Part shown: piece by piece, positions 34,706 to 43,461 of the stretch
Numbering within the stretch: position 1 is the first letter of the stretch
Layout: each line of letters begins with the position of its first letter
NCBI GenBank assembly: GCA_002428485.1
Contig: DIWM01000017.1
Span: 20,572-84,571, forward strand
Source of the DNA: Deltaproteobacteria bacterium UBA6106
GTDB taxonomy: Bacteria; Desulfobacterota; Syntrophorhabdia; Syntrophorhabdales; Syntrophorhabdaceae
DNA length: 64,000 nt
Reading direction: 5' to 3'
The notes under the pieces: generated by a model
What the model was told of the DNA's origin: nothing
The model's database searches: none
Seen by the model: the letters and a program-made list of their open reading frames with translations, nothing else
Translations under genes and position numbers: made by a program

Positions 34706-34767
34706 GTTAAGGTAATGCGAGAGAGGGGAGTTGAACCCCTACGGTTTTACCCGCTGGATCCTAAGTC
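34706..34767 (-). other. Left attachment site (partial tRNA-Leu copy)
   Basis: Bases 34717-34767 reproduce the tRNA-Leu from its anticodon loop to the 3' end, with eleven more shared bases beyond. After the break the sequence diverges (TCAATTTCAC instead of TCCAGTGCGT), so the 5' half is missing and this is not a functional tRNA. The element end lies within this repeat. Confidence 0.88.
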
Positions 34768-34994
34768 AATTTCACTATCTTCTATAAAAGCCATACTATC
34801 AAGGGTTTACAGTACTATCAATGATTCCCATCTTTGGATTATGTTGGATTCTGCGAGGTATTTCTGGGGTCATTAGTTACAAAATAGTTACAATTTAGAA
34901 TCGCGTCCGTAGATGGTTGTTGATTGAAAAACTCCGCTATTTCCGACATCCCAAAATCCATGTGCACCTATACCCAACCAAAAATATCCACGCA

Positions 34995-35072
34995 AAAAGA
35001 ATTCTTTTCCCGACACCCCCCCTACCACCCAAAATCACAAAGGAACCCCCCTACGCGCGCTTTACCCCAACC
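34995..35072 (+). repeat. Island-end direct repeat, copy 1
   Basis: A 14-base perfect palindrome AAAAGAATTCTTTT is followed by CCCGACACC, a run of C, CTACCACCCAAAATC, a second C run and TTTACCCCAACC. Copy 2 lies about 800 bases to the right in the same orientation. There is no coding content. The palindrome plus C-rich strand resembles replication- or recombination-related sites. Confidence 0.65.
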
Positions 35073-35256
35073 TTGTATGTATTTAATTCCTCATAGACCG
35101 TTGACCGCTCGATATTCTACCTAAAATCTGCAGTTGGAAAGATTGTTTTTTCTGCAACGTTCGCAAGTAATCAGATACCGCCGGTGTGAAAATTACCATG
35201 AACGTTCAATTGCCTTCCCGAGGGACTGGGTCTGACTGATTACCGAGTTGACGGTA

Positions 35257-35544
35257 TCACCTTCTCTTTTGCACGCCGTATTTCGGTCTCCGCATCATCT
35301 CCGGCAAGCAATTTCCGCAGATCCATCCGTTTTCAGACTCTTCGGCCCCGGCTAAAGGCTTGATCCGGTTGCAATACGTGCATCTTATTTCGATCGCGCC
35401 ATGTGCCATAAGTTGTGCTTTCAGTGTCGGAGGCGCTGCTTTGAGTATCAGCGTTCTTTCCTGGGATCTACCGTCCGACAGTTCTATATCATCCAATTCA
35501 TAATCGCCATCAAGAATCTCGGCTGTGTTTTTTCCCTTTTTCAT
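35257..35544 (-). CDS. Hypothetical zinc-ribbon protein
   Basis: A 95-residue protein I do not recognise by family. An acidic N-terminal half (AEILDGDYELDDIELSDG) and a middle LKAAPPTLKAQLMAHGAIEI precede a zinc-ribbon-like motif of two cysteine pairs, IRCTYCNRIKP and GWICGNCLPEM, then a basic tail. The ATG is chosen because GGAAG lies upstream; a longer frame begins 24 codons earlier. It is the leftmost gene of the element, between the two direct repeats. Confidence 0.55.
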   Translation of the reverse strand: MKKGKNTAEILDGDYELDDIELSDGRSQERTLILKAAPPTLKAQLMAHGAIEIRCTYCNRIKPLAGAEESENGWICGNCLPEMMRRPKYGVQKRR

Positions 35545-35798
35545 GACATCACTTCCTTTTTCCAAATAATTATTTCCAATGCGATACTTCCTCTGTCTTA
35601 TTTCAACATTTTGCAATTAGTATGCCAGATATTTTGAGACCAACATCGAGCGTGGAATGGCCACCCGCTTCATCAAATAGATGGCGAGGTGTTTCCCTGA
35701 GGGTACAATATTGTCGAAAGAAGCTGGGTGGCATCGACATTATTGTCGAGTGCAAAAACTCCAGTTTGACGGTTCTACTTCACATTTACTTCACAGTG

Positions 35799-35876
35799 AA
35801 AAGAATTCTTTTCCCAACACCCCCCCCTACTACCCAAAATCGAAAAGGTACCCCCCACACGCGCCTTACCCCAACC
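35799..35876 (+). repeat. Island-end direct repeat, copy 2
   Basis: Same order as copy 1: AAAAGAATTCTTTT palindrome, CCCAACACC, C run, CTACTACCCAAAATC, C run, CTTACCCCAACC. A few substitutions and short indels separate the two copies, so they are not a recent duplication. Confidence 0.65.
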
Positions 35877-36155
35877 GTGAATATGAAAATATCGTTTTAT
35901 AGAAATAACATCCCTTTCCTCGGGAATTGTCTTTGCCGCTATTTCTTTAATCTTGCTGATCATACCTACAACTAAATTGTTTCAATTAAATATATTACCG
36001 AGAATTACCAGATGAAAAAGAGGGTAATACGATGGTCACCGATGCGACGTGCTGCTTCGCCACGTCGAGTGCACCTCTTATTAGGCAAATTAGTCACATT
36101 GGTTTACTACGTCTCCAACTGTCCACCGGAAGGCTGTTCCGTGGTGAATGCAAAT

Positions 36156-36293
36156 ATATGATCCCTGAGAAGTAAGTGCCTTTTAAACAGTTCATCAAAA
36201 TATGTACTTTCCAATGCATTATAATTACTACATTAATTTTTTGTGCAGTCTGCAACTACTTCAAAAAATCGAGTTACTTCTCAGGGATCATAT
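36156..36293. mobile_element. Small inverted-repeat element (MITE-like), 138 bases
   Basis: Perfect 20-base inverted repeats (ATATGATCCCTGAGAAGTAA at the left and its reverse complement at the right) enclose 98 AT-rich bases without a coding frame. The ends are palindromic with their flanks (ATA/TAT), so a TA-type target duplication is possible but cannot be proven. No matching transposase is in the window. Confidence 0.7.
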
Positions 36294-36331
36294 GTAAAAA
36301 ACGTCCCCAAAGTCCTAGCGGTTGAACACCT

Positions 36332-38806
36332 TTATCTCACCACTACCTCTATGGGTATCGCCACTCCCACCTGAACAGCCACGGGTGTATAGATGTCCAC
36401 GGTCTCGACTGGTGTTGTAATGGAAACAATGAGAGAATAGCGACAGTGTCTATTCCATTTCCCAAGGTACGGCCGTTCACGCCACCATCCAACGGCAGGA
36501 TAAATGCCGATGAGATTTGAGGTTGCCAAGTCTGCCGCACTTCCCTGCCAGATGTCAGAATGGATCGAGCCTACATTTCGGGCATTGCCTATCACCCAGT
36601 GATCCCCGGAGCCCTCAGTGCCAGGATGTTCTCCGTCATCACGTGCCAGCCTATTGATGCGGGCCACAAAATCATTTTCCTCTTCTCCGGGACCGTTGAC
36701 TGAGAATCGAAGTGCGTGTGATGGATAACGGTAACGGTCTTGCCAGCCTATTTCTCCCGGTCCTGGTTCGATAAAATAAGAGAGAGTCACTCGCATTTCC
36801 ACCTTGCTTGCGCCTAAATCTCTTAGCACATCGAGAGGCCACGGTAACCTGTAGAGGTGCATATCTCGGGTAATTGGCCGCCCGTCCTTCTTGTCATAAG
36901 GCTGCAACTCAGCCTGTGACACAAGGGTCAACGAATTGGCTGCACAATAGAGAGCGCGATCCAGGTTGGGAACGCCATACCCGCAAATCCGTAGCAATTT
37001 TGCGTAGTCGCCCTTACTTGCGGAGTCGGGAAGAAACCGTTCTTTCATAGCATCGGTCCATTGGGCGGCATGCACCAGCAAACCCCGTATAGTTTCAGGC
37101 CAGGCATCCTGATAGCGTCCCTGGACTTGGGCCGCCATCCACGACGCCTGTGCAGCAGCAGCGCTTGTAGCCTCGAAGGGTAAGAATTGTGCTGTTTGAG
37201 GATCATAACAGGTAGAAAGCAGCCTAAGGTCCTCGGTGGCGAATATGGAACCATTCGGTCCCCGAGCAACATTACCGCCTTCCAGCAGGATCTCAGGCTT
37301 TATTGGCCATATTCGCGGAGACCATGTGTTGGATGTGGTGCTGAAGGGAGACAATCCTCCGCTCGGGGCGATTGGTTCGTAATCTCTCAACGTCGGATGA
37401 GTAATTCGGACTTTTTCCGTGTAAGCACCCACAGTGAGGACATTCCATGCTTGACCTGGGTCGTGGACCTCGTTTGTCAGGTTAGACTCCGGATATGCCC
37501 TGAAGTTGTCGGAGCCTTCCACATTGCCCGCACTCACGATGAAAAGCTGTTGCCCTTGATCTTCCCCATATCCAGAGGTCACACGATCGATCTCTCCCGA
37601 CCACGAAGAGGGACGCCCTTTGTCACTGTCGTCTGTCGATGTGACTGCCATGCATAGAATATGTTTCCGACCCGGCGCCTGAATCCGCACCCTACTGATC
37701 CCCTGAGAGGTGTAGTATCCCCATAGCTTACGGGGGTTCTCATCTGGCGGCGGCGGTAATATCTTGACCGATTCAAGACGGTGTACAATTTGCAGCGGAG
37801 CACCGGAGTTGAGGGCTTCCAGGAGGTCGCCGTAAAGGGCCGTGCCTGCCATTAGTGTCCCGTGGCCATCGTGGTCGTGTGTTCCCCATTCAATATCTAC
37901 AGTATGAAGGTCCGCATCCTCTAGGGACGGTCTAAGTAGCAGGTGGCCGCTGTTGACTCCGGAGTCAAGGATTGTAACGGCAATATTACTGTTCCGATCG
38001 ATGGTGACCCGGGCAAGCAACTCCCTCACCTTCTCGAGTTGATTCCGGTTTTCAAGCTCGATGAAGAATGATGCTACTTCCTTTGCTAGTCGGAATTCGG
38101 CGATATCGTCCGACGCATCTATGAGATATTCAAGCTGTGCCCTGTTCGCGAGGATAACTTCAACTGCCCGCTCGGGAAACTTGATAAGACCCTCACCGAG
38201 AGAGAATTGGCGCTCTCTTAGGAGAGCATGAAACCGCTCAATGACCTCGTCATGGTCGCTGCTTAGCCAGACTTCAACCCAGATCGGCTCGTCACCGGGA
38301 ATGGATGGCCTCTCGTCAGCTCGCCAGAAAGACTCAAGCACGGATAGTCGAATATCGGAGATGCTTTCTACAAGTGCCTTGTTTTTGAACTGGTTATTTC
38401 GATTGACTTCCTCTGTGTATTCCTTGACTTTTTTAAGAAAGTAGCCCCGTTTCTGGTGTGGCACATAGACCGTTGCCATCGTTTTCTCGGCTTCGTTCGG
38501 TCCTTCTTTGCGTATGTTGAGGAGACGAATTGGAGGCGAAGATCGATTCTCGAGACTCTTGATGGCCAATTCAAAGCCCGGCTCGCTTACAAAATCAATG
38601 TAGGCCCCATGCCGCTCCACATGAACAACCGCCTGTCGCTGGTCGCAATCGTGCCATGCGATTTCAATCTGTCGGCGTAGGTATTCGCTATGGGTGGCCC
38701 TATCTCTGTACGGGATAGGAGGCGGTGAACCACGTCTGGGGCTTGCGAATTGTTGTGTACGATTAGGGCCGGCGAGAAAGATGTGTCGGTAACGCTCGCC
38801 GGGCAT
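36332..38806 (-). CDS. ietS: Subtilisin-family serine protease (IetS-like)
   Basis: An 824-residue S8-family protease. The catalytic set is visible: D281 in VTILDSGVNSGH, H315 in DHDGHGTLMAGT, oxyanion N428 in FIVSAGNVEGSD and S548 in FEATSAAAAQAS. The first 260 residues are a non-protease region with no signal peptide, so it acts in the cytoplasm. The last 230 hold beta-rich segments. A 324-residue AAA ATPase is encoded three bases upstream. This pair matches IetAS, first described as a plasmid-stability toxin-antitoxin-like module and later grouped with antiphage systems. The protease is the presumed effector, controlled by the ATPase. Confidence 0.85.
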   Translation of the reverse strand: MPGERYRHIFLAGPNRTQQFASPRRGSPPPIPYRDRATHSEYLRRQIEIAWHDCDQRQAVVHVERHGAYIDFVSEPGFELAIKSLENRSSPPIRLLNIRKEGPNEAEKTMATVYVPHQKRGYFLKKVKEYTEEVNRNNQFKNKALVESISDIRLSVLESFWRADERPSIPGDEPIWVEVWLSSDHDEVIERFHALLRERQFSLGEGLIKFPERAVEVILANRAQLEYLIDASDDIAEFRLAKEVASFFIELENRNQLEKVRELLARVTIDRNSNIAVTILDSGVNSGHLLLRPSLEDADLHTVDIEWGTHDHDGHGTLMAGTALYGDLLEALNSGAPLQIVHRLESVKILPPPPDENPRKLWGYYTSQGISRVRIQAPGRKHILCMAVTSTDDSDKGRPSSWSGEIDRVTSGYGEDQGQQLFIVSAGNVEGSDNFRAYPESNLTNEVHDPGQAWNVLTVGAYTEKVRITHPTLRDYEPIAPSGGLSPFSTTSNTWSPRIWPIKPEILLEGGNVARGPNGSIFATEDLRLLSTCYDPQTAQFLPFEATSAAAAQASWMAAQVQGRYQDAWPETIRGLLVHAAQWTDAMKERFLPDSASKGDYAKLLRICGYGVPNLDRALYCAANSLTLVSQAELQPYDKKDGRPITRDMHLYRLPWPLDVLRDLGASKVEMRVTLSYFIEPGPGEIGWQDRYRYPSHALRFSVNGPGEEENDFVARINRLARDDGEHPGTEGSGDHWVIGNARNVGSIHSDIWQGSAADLATSNLIGIYPAVGWWRERPYLGKWNRHCRYSLIVSITTPVETVDIYTPVAVQVGVAIPIEVVVR

Positions 38807-38809
38807 TCT

Positions 38810-39784
38810 CTAATGCTCCGACAGTGTTTGATGGGGGGCGAGGCGTTCTTTTAGCATCTGCGCCAACAAGGATGCGTCGACTGTCTGCAGGTCCGAGAGA
38901 ATAGCTTGTTTTATAGCATCGCGGCAGGCCAAATCGATTTCCGAATGACTCAGCCCCGCGGCTTCCTTGATCACCTTTTTCCACTCTATTTGTTGAGACA
39001 GAAAAGAACCCGCGATGTTTTCCATGAGCCGTATCTTATCAGAGTCATCGGGAAGGCTATAATAGAGCACATCGTCGAAACGGCGATACAGCGCCTTGTC
39101 CAGAAGTCTTGGGCTGTTGGTTGTGGCAATGATCAAACTGTCGGAGGTGTCCGTCTCGATGAACTGTAGAAAGGAGTTGAGGACCCGTCTCATCTCACCC
39201 ACATCGTTATCCAGGGAGCGCTCACCTCCGATAGCGTCAAATTCCTCAAAAAGATACACACCTTGGGCTCGCTGGATGAGGTCGAATATCTGCCGAAGTT
39301 TGGCAGCCGTTTCCCCCATGAACTTGGTGACGAGTTTATCGACCTGAATGGTATAAAGGGGCGTGCGTAATTCGTGAGCCAGGACACGGGCAGTCATCGT
39401 CTTGCCGGTACCTGGTGGCCCAATTAGGAGGATCTTTCGACGGTTTGAAAGGCCATGTGTCTTAAGCCTGTACTGTTGACGGTATTCGTGAACGATCCGT
39501 TGAATGCGTTTTCTAAGGCTTTCCGCCAAGACCAGAGACGCTATCGGCGTCTGAGGGGTTTCCGAGAGCACCAGTCCGTGAAGTTCTTGAGGAAACTTGA
39601 GAAGGACGCCACGCCCGCGCTCGGCTTTTGCCTTATCGACTATGTCTCTGATCTCGTGGGCGAGAGCACCGTGTCCCTGGTTCGCCTCATGTGCCGCCAG
39701 TTGAAGGGCGGTGGTTGTAAACCGCTCCACATCATCACTGAAGTGGGATTTTATGAGTGACTTTATTTGCTCAGCTGTGGCCAT
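38810..39784 (-). CDS. ietA: AAA+ ATPase (IetA-like)
   Basis: A 324-residue single-module AAA+ protein. Walker A is LLIGPPGTGKTMTARVLAHE at about 120-138. The Walker B-like strand is GVYLFEEFDAIGGERS, with FEEFD in place of the usual FIDEID. LIIATTNSPRLLDKALYRRFD carries sensor 1 and the arginine finger region. An SH-x-E-I-D-L-A-C-R-D-A-I helix closes the lid domain. The N-terminal 100 residues are a family-type helical adaptor. It ends three bases before the subtilase gene. By analogy with IetA it senses and gates the protease. Confidence 0.82.
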   Translation of the reverse strand: MATAEQIKSLIKSHFSDDVERFTTTALQLAAHEANQGHGALAHEIRDIVDKAKAERGRGVLLKFPQELHGLVLSETPQTPIASLVLAESLRKRIQRIVHEYRQQYRLKTHGLSNRRKILLIGPPGTGKTMTARVLAHELRTPLYTIQVDKLVTKFMGETAAKLRQIFDLIQRAQGVYLFEEFDAIGGERSLDNDVGEMRRVLNSFLQFIETDTSDSLIIATTNSPRLLDKALYRRFDDVLYYSLPDDSDKIRLMENIAGSFLSQQIEWKKVIKEAAGLSHSEIDLACRDAIKQAILSDLQTVDASLLAQMLKERLAPHQTLSEH

Positions 39785-39878
39785 GGCTTATATTGAGAAT
39801 CATAACACAAGACATATGAAAGTTCGACGATTTAATACGATATTAAGTTCAACTGGGTAGGGCATGGAGTAGCTTAAA

Positions 39879-41048
39879 TCAATATCTACTGAATTCTTCG
39901 TGAGATATTCTAGAGGTTCTTACATTTCCCCCCGGCACTTGGTGTAGTGTTACCTCAAAAATGCTATATTGAGTATTAATTTGGTCATAGCGTAATTGTT
40001 CTATAGTATGAAAATCCAACATTTTACTAAACTCAGAGCAAGATAGGTAACGATTAAATATTTTTCTTTTTTGATCCCAATCTTCTCCTGCAACAAATAT
40101 TAAACGGTAACTACCATCGTCAATCCCTTTCAGCGTGAAGCTTGTACCAGCCCTGATATAGAAATATGCGACACATATTTCTGTTGGTATATCAATTAGT
40201 TTTGCGGCAGCATCAGTTGCAAGCCCATTCTTTATTGTTAGTCTTCCATAACCATCTAGCTTCTTACTTCTAATGATTGTTCCATTTGGCAACCTTTTGT
40301 TGGGAAATATGTTAGTATCGATTTGCGTGGAAGGGATTGTGTTATATGGTGATACGGACTTTGGGATAATTTTATTCGGCACAGAAACTTGATAGGGTTG
40401 TTTTTTATTAGTTTGATCCGAACGAATTATAAGATAAAAAGATAAAATGACAACAAATATTGCTAAGCTTACCAATACATTGGTTATGATTCTACGTTTT
40501 TTCTGTTTTTTAAGATGTTGTTGAATTATTTGATTTCTCAGATTTTCTTTATGTTTATCAGACTCTTTACCTTCTAAGAGAGTTTTCCCACATACCGTGC
40601 ATTTTCCGTTTGATCCGATAACACCAATACATTCACCGTCACCACATAAAATTCTCTCTTCATGATCAGTCTCTTTGTTTTCATAATATTCGTCAAAAAT
40701 GTTAAAACCGCATTTCCCACATTTTATGATGACTTCATTCTTGTATTTGTTAACGCGGTTTCTTGTGCCACAATTGGGACACCTTATAATCATGTACTCG
40801 TCATATACTGTTGTTTCTGCCCAGGTATTTTGACTTTCATTCTTTTCAAACTTTATGTGCAAGCGAATATAATCGTATGCTGCATTAAGTTCTTTCATTT
40901 TTTCTGATGCTTTTTCTTGTAGACGGGGGTTTTGAGCGCACCGATCTGGATGCCAAATCAAGACTAGATCTCTATAGGCCTGCTTGATTTCACTTGGAGA
41001 AGCAGTTTGTTTAATTTCTAAGATTTCAAAGGCGCGTTGTAGATCCAT
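39879..41048 (-). CDS. Membrane J-domain protein with zinc ribbons
   Basis: A 389-residue protein. A DnaJ-type J-domain fills residues 1-65 with H-P-D at 33-35 (QAYRDLVLIWHPDRC). Two zinc-ribbon-like cysteine sets follow: IRCPNCGTRN with IIKCGKCGFN, and CGDGECIG with KCTVCGKT. One membrane helix lies near 190-210 (ITNVLVSLAIFVVILSFYLII). The C-terminal part is unrecognised, though DGYGRLTIKNGLATDAAAKL resembles a short beta domain. J-domains stimulate Hsp70. It follows the E2 gene in the same direction after about 310 bases, so it may belong to the ubiquitin-like operon. Very AT-rich. Confidence 0.75.
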   Translation of the reverse strand: MDLQRAFEILEIKQTASPSEIKQAYRDLVLIWHPDRCAQNPRLQEKASEKMKELNAAYDYIRLHIKFEKNESQNTWAETTVYDEYMIIRCPNCGTRNRVNKYKNEVIIKCGKCGFNIFDEYYENKETDHEERILCGDGECIGVIGSNGKCTVCGKTLLEGKESDKHKENLRNQIIQQHLKKQKKRRIITNVLVSLAIFVVILSFYLIIRSDQTNKKQPYQVSVPNKIIPKSVSPYNTIPSTQIDTNIFPNKRLPNGTIIRSKKLDGYGRLTIKNGLATDAAAKLIDIPTEICVAYFYIRAGTSFTLKGIDDGSYRLIFVAGEDWDQKRKIFNRYLSCSEFSKMLDFHTIEQLRYDQINTQYSIFEVTLHQVPGGNVRTSRISHEEFSRY

Positions 41049-41360
41049 AAACTTTTCATTTCTCGTGTGGTTTCTTTATTTTTGGTATTTATCCTCTTGG
41101 TAAATCCTTCCAATACTTTAGAATTAACCAAGAGTTGAATTTTCCTTTTGTTTTCAGCAAGCAATAATCAGATTTAGCGTAAGAGGTACAGCACATAAAG
41201 TTTACTATTTGTCATAATTCTTCCCCTTATTTTCAACAATCCGGCTATTGAAATGTATACTTATCCCAGTTGCCATTAATTCTTACTCTAACGTCAGAAC
41301 TAGGCATACTCATTTAATTTTAATTTACCGTATGAATATCTGCCAACGCTGCAGGGAGTT
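41049..41360. other. Noncoding gap between E2-like and J-domain genes
   Basis: AT-rich, with no supported gene, no clear terminator hairpin and no strong promoter pair. The absence of a terminator leaves open that transcription continues from the ubiquitin-like operon into the J-domain gene. Confidence 0.4.
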
Positions 41361-42446
41361 TTATTGTAATCGGACAGTAGCGTACCCATTAAGTATCTTT
41401 TCGACTACAGTACCTGGTTTTATCTCCATTTCCGTGAGCATTTGACAAGGAATATTGGACAATAATTTATCCCTAGCATCATAAAATTGAAAACTTAAAA
41501 TATCAAATACTTTTCTTTTTGGATATATCTTCCATAGGAGACAAACATAAGCTGTACCAACTGGAACCTCAGACTCTTTATCATTACCCAAAGGAATTGC
41601 CCTAATTGATACCTTAAATCCATCTCCATCATTTTGTATAGACTCTTGGTCCAAATAGTAAAGAGCATTATCATCAATATCAATCCCCGTGGATAACCAT
41701 TGGGGATTGGTGAACCACGCTTTCTGTGAGGGGGGAGGCACAGCGATCGACATCCGACAGTTCGGGCACTCCAAGATACTACCTACATTGTCAACGGATC
41801 TCTCAAAGAGCTGCATTCCGCACTTGGGGCAATCTGAGTCATTGCGCTGGACCTTCTTATTGCTCGTTCCTGGCGCAATTTCATCCATAGTGATAACGAT
41901 TCCAGACGTCCTTTCGTCGACTGATTGTTGAATAAAGTTTTGTGGAATTGGCGGTAGCTCTATCGCGGTTTTCTTGCTGAAAGATGGCGGTGCAATGTTC
42001 CTTTTGTCAACGGGCAGTCGGTGGCTATTCTCTGCAGCCCATTTGGCGGCAATGCCATTCAGGGGACTCTTTGTATTATATTCCTGATAGGCAATCATAC
42101 GGCCGATTCTAATAATCAAATCATCCAATCCCTCAGAAGCCGCATAGATGTCTTGGGCACATACTTCTGTCTGGTTGAAATTCGGATGAAAGAGAGGCGT
42201 CAATAAGCGAAGTTGGGGAGCACGCCTTGGATATTCCAGTCCCAACTTGATCTCCAACATGTGTTTGTCCCTCTCTATAATGCGCCCATCATGGTTAACA
42301 TAAAGCCCCTTGATATTGTAGCAGATATTGTATATGTCGGGCGGAATTCCATCCGCTAGTTCAATCTGTACAAGCGGCCATCCAGTAAAACGTGTAGATA
42401 TACATTCATATTCACTTTGTAGACGACGGACACGTGGTGAGCTCAT
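41361..42446 (-). CDS. E2-like ubiquitin-conjugating enzyme with zinc-ribbon extension
   Basis: A 361-residue protein. Residues 1-140 match the UBC fold: LEIKLGLEYPRRAPQLRLLTPLFHPNFN has the E2 strand order and the H-P-N motif (87-89). C96 in TEVCAQDI stands where the E2 catalytic cysteine should be. LNGIAAKWAAEN is the closing helix. A linker with GIVITMDEI (181-189) leads to a zinc ribbon (C206/C209, C227/C230) and a beta-rich C-terminal domain. Given the E1, ubiquitin-fold, RING-like and JAMM genes beside it, an E2 role is well supported. The tail may bind substrate or membrane partners. Confidence 0.8.
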   Translation of the reverse strand: MSSPRVRRLQSEYECISTRFTGWPLVQIELADGIPPDIYNICYNIKGLYVNHDGRIIERDKHMLEIKLGLEYPRRAPQLRLLTPLFHPNFNQTEVCAQDIYAASEGLDDLIIRIGRMIAYQEYNTKSPLNGIAAKWAAENSHRLPVDKRNIAPPSFSKKTAIELPPIPQNFIQQSVDERTSGIVITMDEIAPGTSNKKVQRNDSDCPKCGMQLFERSVDNVGSILECPNCRMSIAVPPPSQKAWFTNPQWLSTGIDIDDNALYYLDQESIQNDGDGFKVSIRAIPLGNDKESEVPVGTAYVCLLWKIYPKRKVFDILSFQFYDARDKLLSNIPCQMLTEMEIKPGTVVEKILNGYATVRLQ

Positions 42447-42555
42447 TGTTGTACCCCTACTACATCATACTCCACCACAACATAAAATACGTTGGTTAGA
42501 GCCTGAGAAATGTGGGCATCCGATTGCGAATTCCGTGCTGTGAACACTGTTCTCA

Positions 42556-43461
42556 TTACGATAATACTCCAGCGAGGATTAACAACCACATCAGAATCCC
42601 AAATATGATACATACGATATGCCCTGCAGACCAGGGTGAATATTGGATTGCGGGGTTTCTCTTTGCATTCACGCGGTTTATGAAGTTCTGTACTGGTATA
42701 AAGAACAGGAATGAAGGGAGGGATAATATTATACCGACGAGGTTCGTTACTGGGTTATTTGATCTCCCCATTGTAACACCTAAAAGCGTAAGTACAATCC
42801 AACCCGTTGCAAGACCACCAGCAGAGAAATCTGCTTGCTCGATAGCGTTGAGCTGCCGATCCACTCGAATTGCTCTGAATATACTATGGCAGAAGAAGAT
42901 TGGGAAGGCACCCCTCCAAAAGGGTTGAATCTTAAGGTTGTCGCGTTCATTCAGATAGCGCCAGTTTTTGTAAATCCAGTATGCCTCATATATACCCAAC
43001 GAAAGGATTGACATGAAGACAAGTCTGCCCACGGGGATATGCAGAAAGAGCGGCGTGGAAGTCGGTGCGAACGGGGGAACGGGATTTTGGCCATACGCAT
43101 GTCTTGGGATCGTATCGGGCGCAACCGGCTCAGTGATCGATATCTTATCCTCATCTTGGGGAGCCATTGCACACCCAAACACTGTGCATCCTTTATTCTC
43201 TTCCCAACAGTCGGCGTGATGGGACGTATGGCACAACGGACAAACTCGTGAGTGGTCTGTTGTGGTAATCGCAGTTCGGCAGTACGGACAGATTCCGGTG
43301 TTTTCTACGTTTGATAAAGTTCCCTGCGGGGGTGGTTCTAGTGGTTCCGGAACGATGAACCTGCCGGAACAAGTTGGACAGGCTACCTCCTTGCCGATCA
43401 TTGATGGCTCAGCAGAAAGATGCTGCTGGCAGTTTGGACAATTGAACCCGAAGGCACTCAT
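42556..43461 (-). CDS. RING-like zinc-finger membrane protein (candidate E3)
   Basis: A 301-residue protein. A zinc ribbon (C8/C11, C28/C31) is followed by a RING-type set: C58-x2-C61-x12-C74-x2-C77-x4-H82-x2-C85-x6-C92-x4-C97, within ICPYCRTAI and VCPLCHTSHHADCWEENKGC. This is the prokaryotic RING pattern. After a linker with DKISITEPVAPD, about four to five hydrophobic segments form a DUF4234-like membrane domain (LVFMSILSLGIYEAYWIY, IVCIIFGILMWLLILAGV). In this operon it is the natural E3 candidate, holding conjugation at the membrane. Its start overlaps the FHA gene stop as ATGA. Confidence 0.75.
   Translation of the reverse strand: MSAFGFNCPNCQQHLSAEPSMIGKEVACPTCSGRFIVPEPLEPPPQGTLSNVENTGICPYCRTAITTTDHSRVCPLCHTSHHADCWEENKGCTVFGCAMAPQDEDKISITEPVAPDTIPRHAYGQNPVPPFAPTSTPLFLHIPVGRLVFMSILSLGIYEAYWIYKNWRYLNERDNLKIQPFWRGAFPIFFCHSIFRAIRVDRQLNAIEQADFSAGGLATGWIVLTLLGVTMGRSNNPVTNLVGIILSLPSFLFFIPVQNFINRVNAKRNPAIQYSPWSAGHIVCIIFGILMWLLILAGVLS

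Larger units (their letters stand above)
35545..36331. other. Noncoding left part of the element
   Basis: No convincing gene in nearly 800 bases. It contains the second direct repeat and a small inverted-repeat element, both listed separately. Short open frames here are low-complexity shadows across the C-rich repeats. The subtilase gene ends at its right border, so part of this stretch may be the downstream region of that transcript. Confidence 0.6.

Noticed and set aside
34717..34767. Apparent tRNA-Leu gene at the left end of the element
   Set aside because: Only the 3' half from the anticodon loop onward is present; the 5' half with D arm and acceptor strand is missing, so it is an attachment-site copy.
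34924..35124. 66-codon frame at the left end of the element
   Set aside because: Its sequence is produced by reading a C-rich direct repeat (proline/threonine-rich low complexity); the second repeat copy gives a similar accidental frame.
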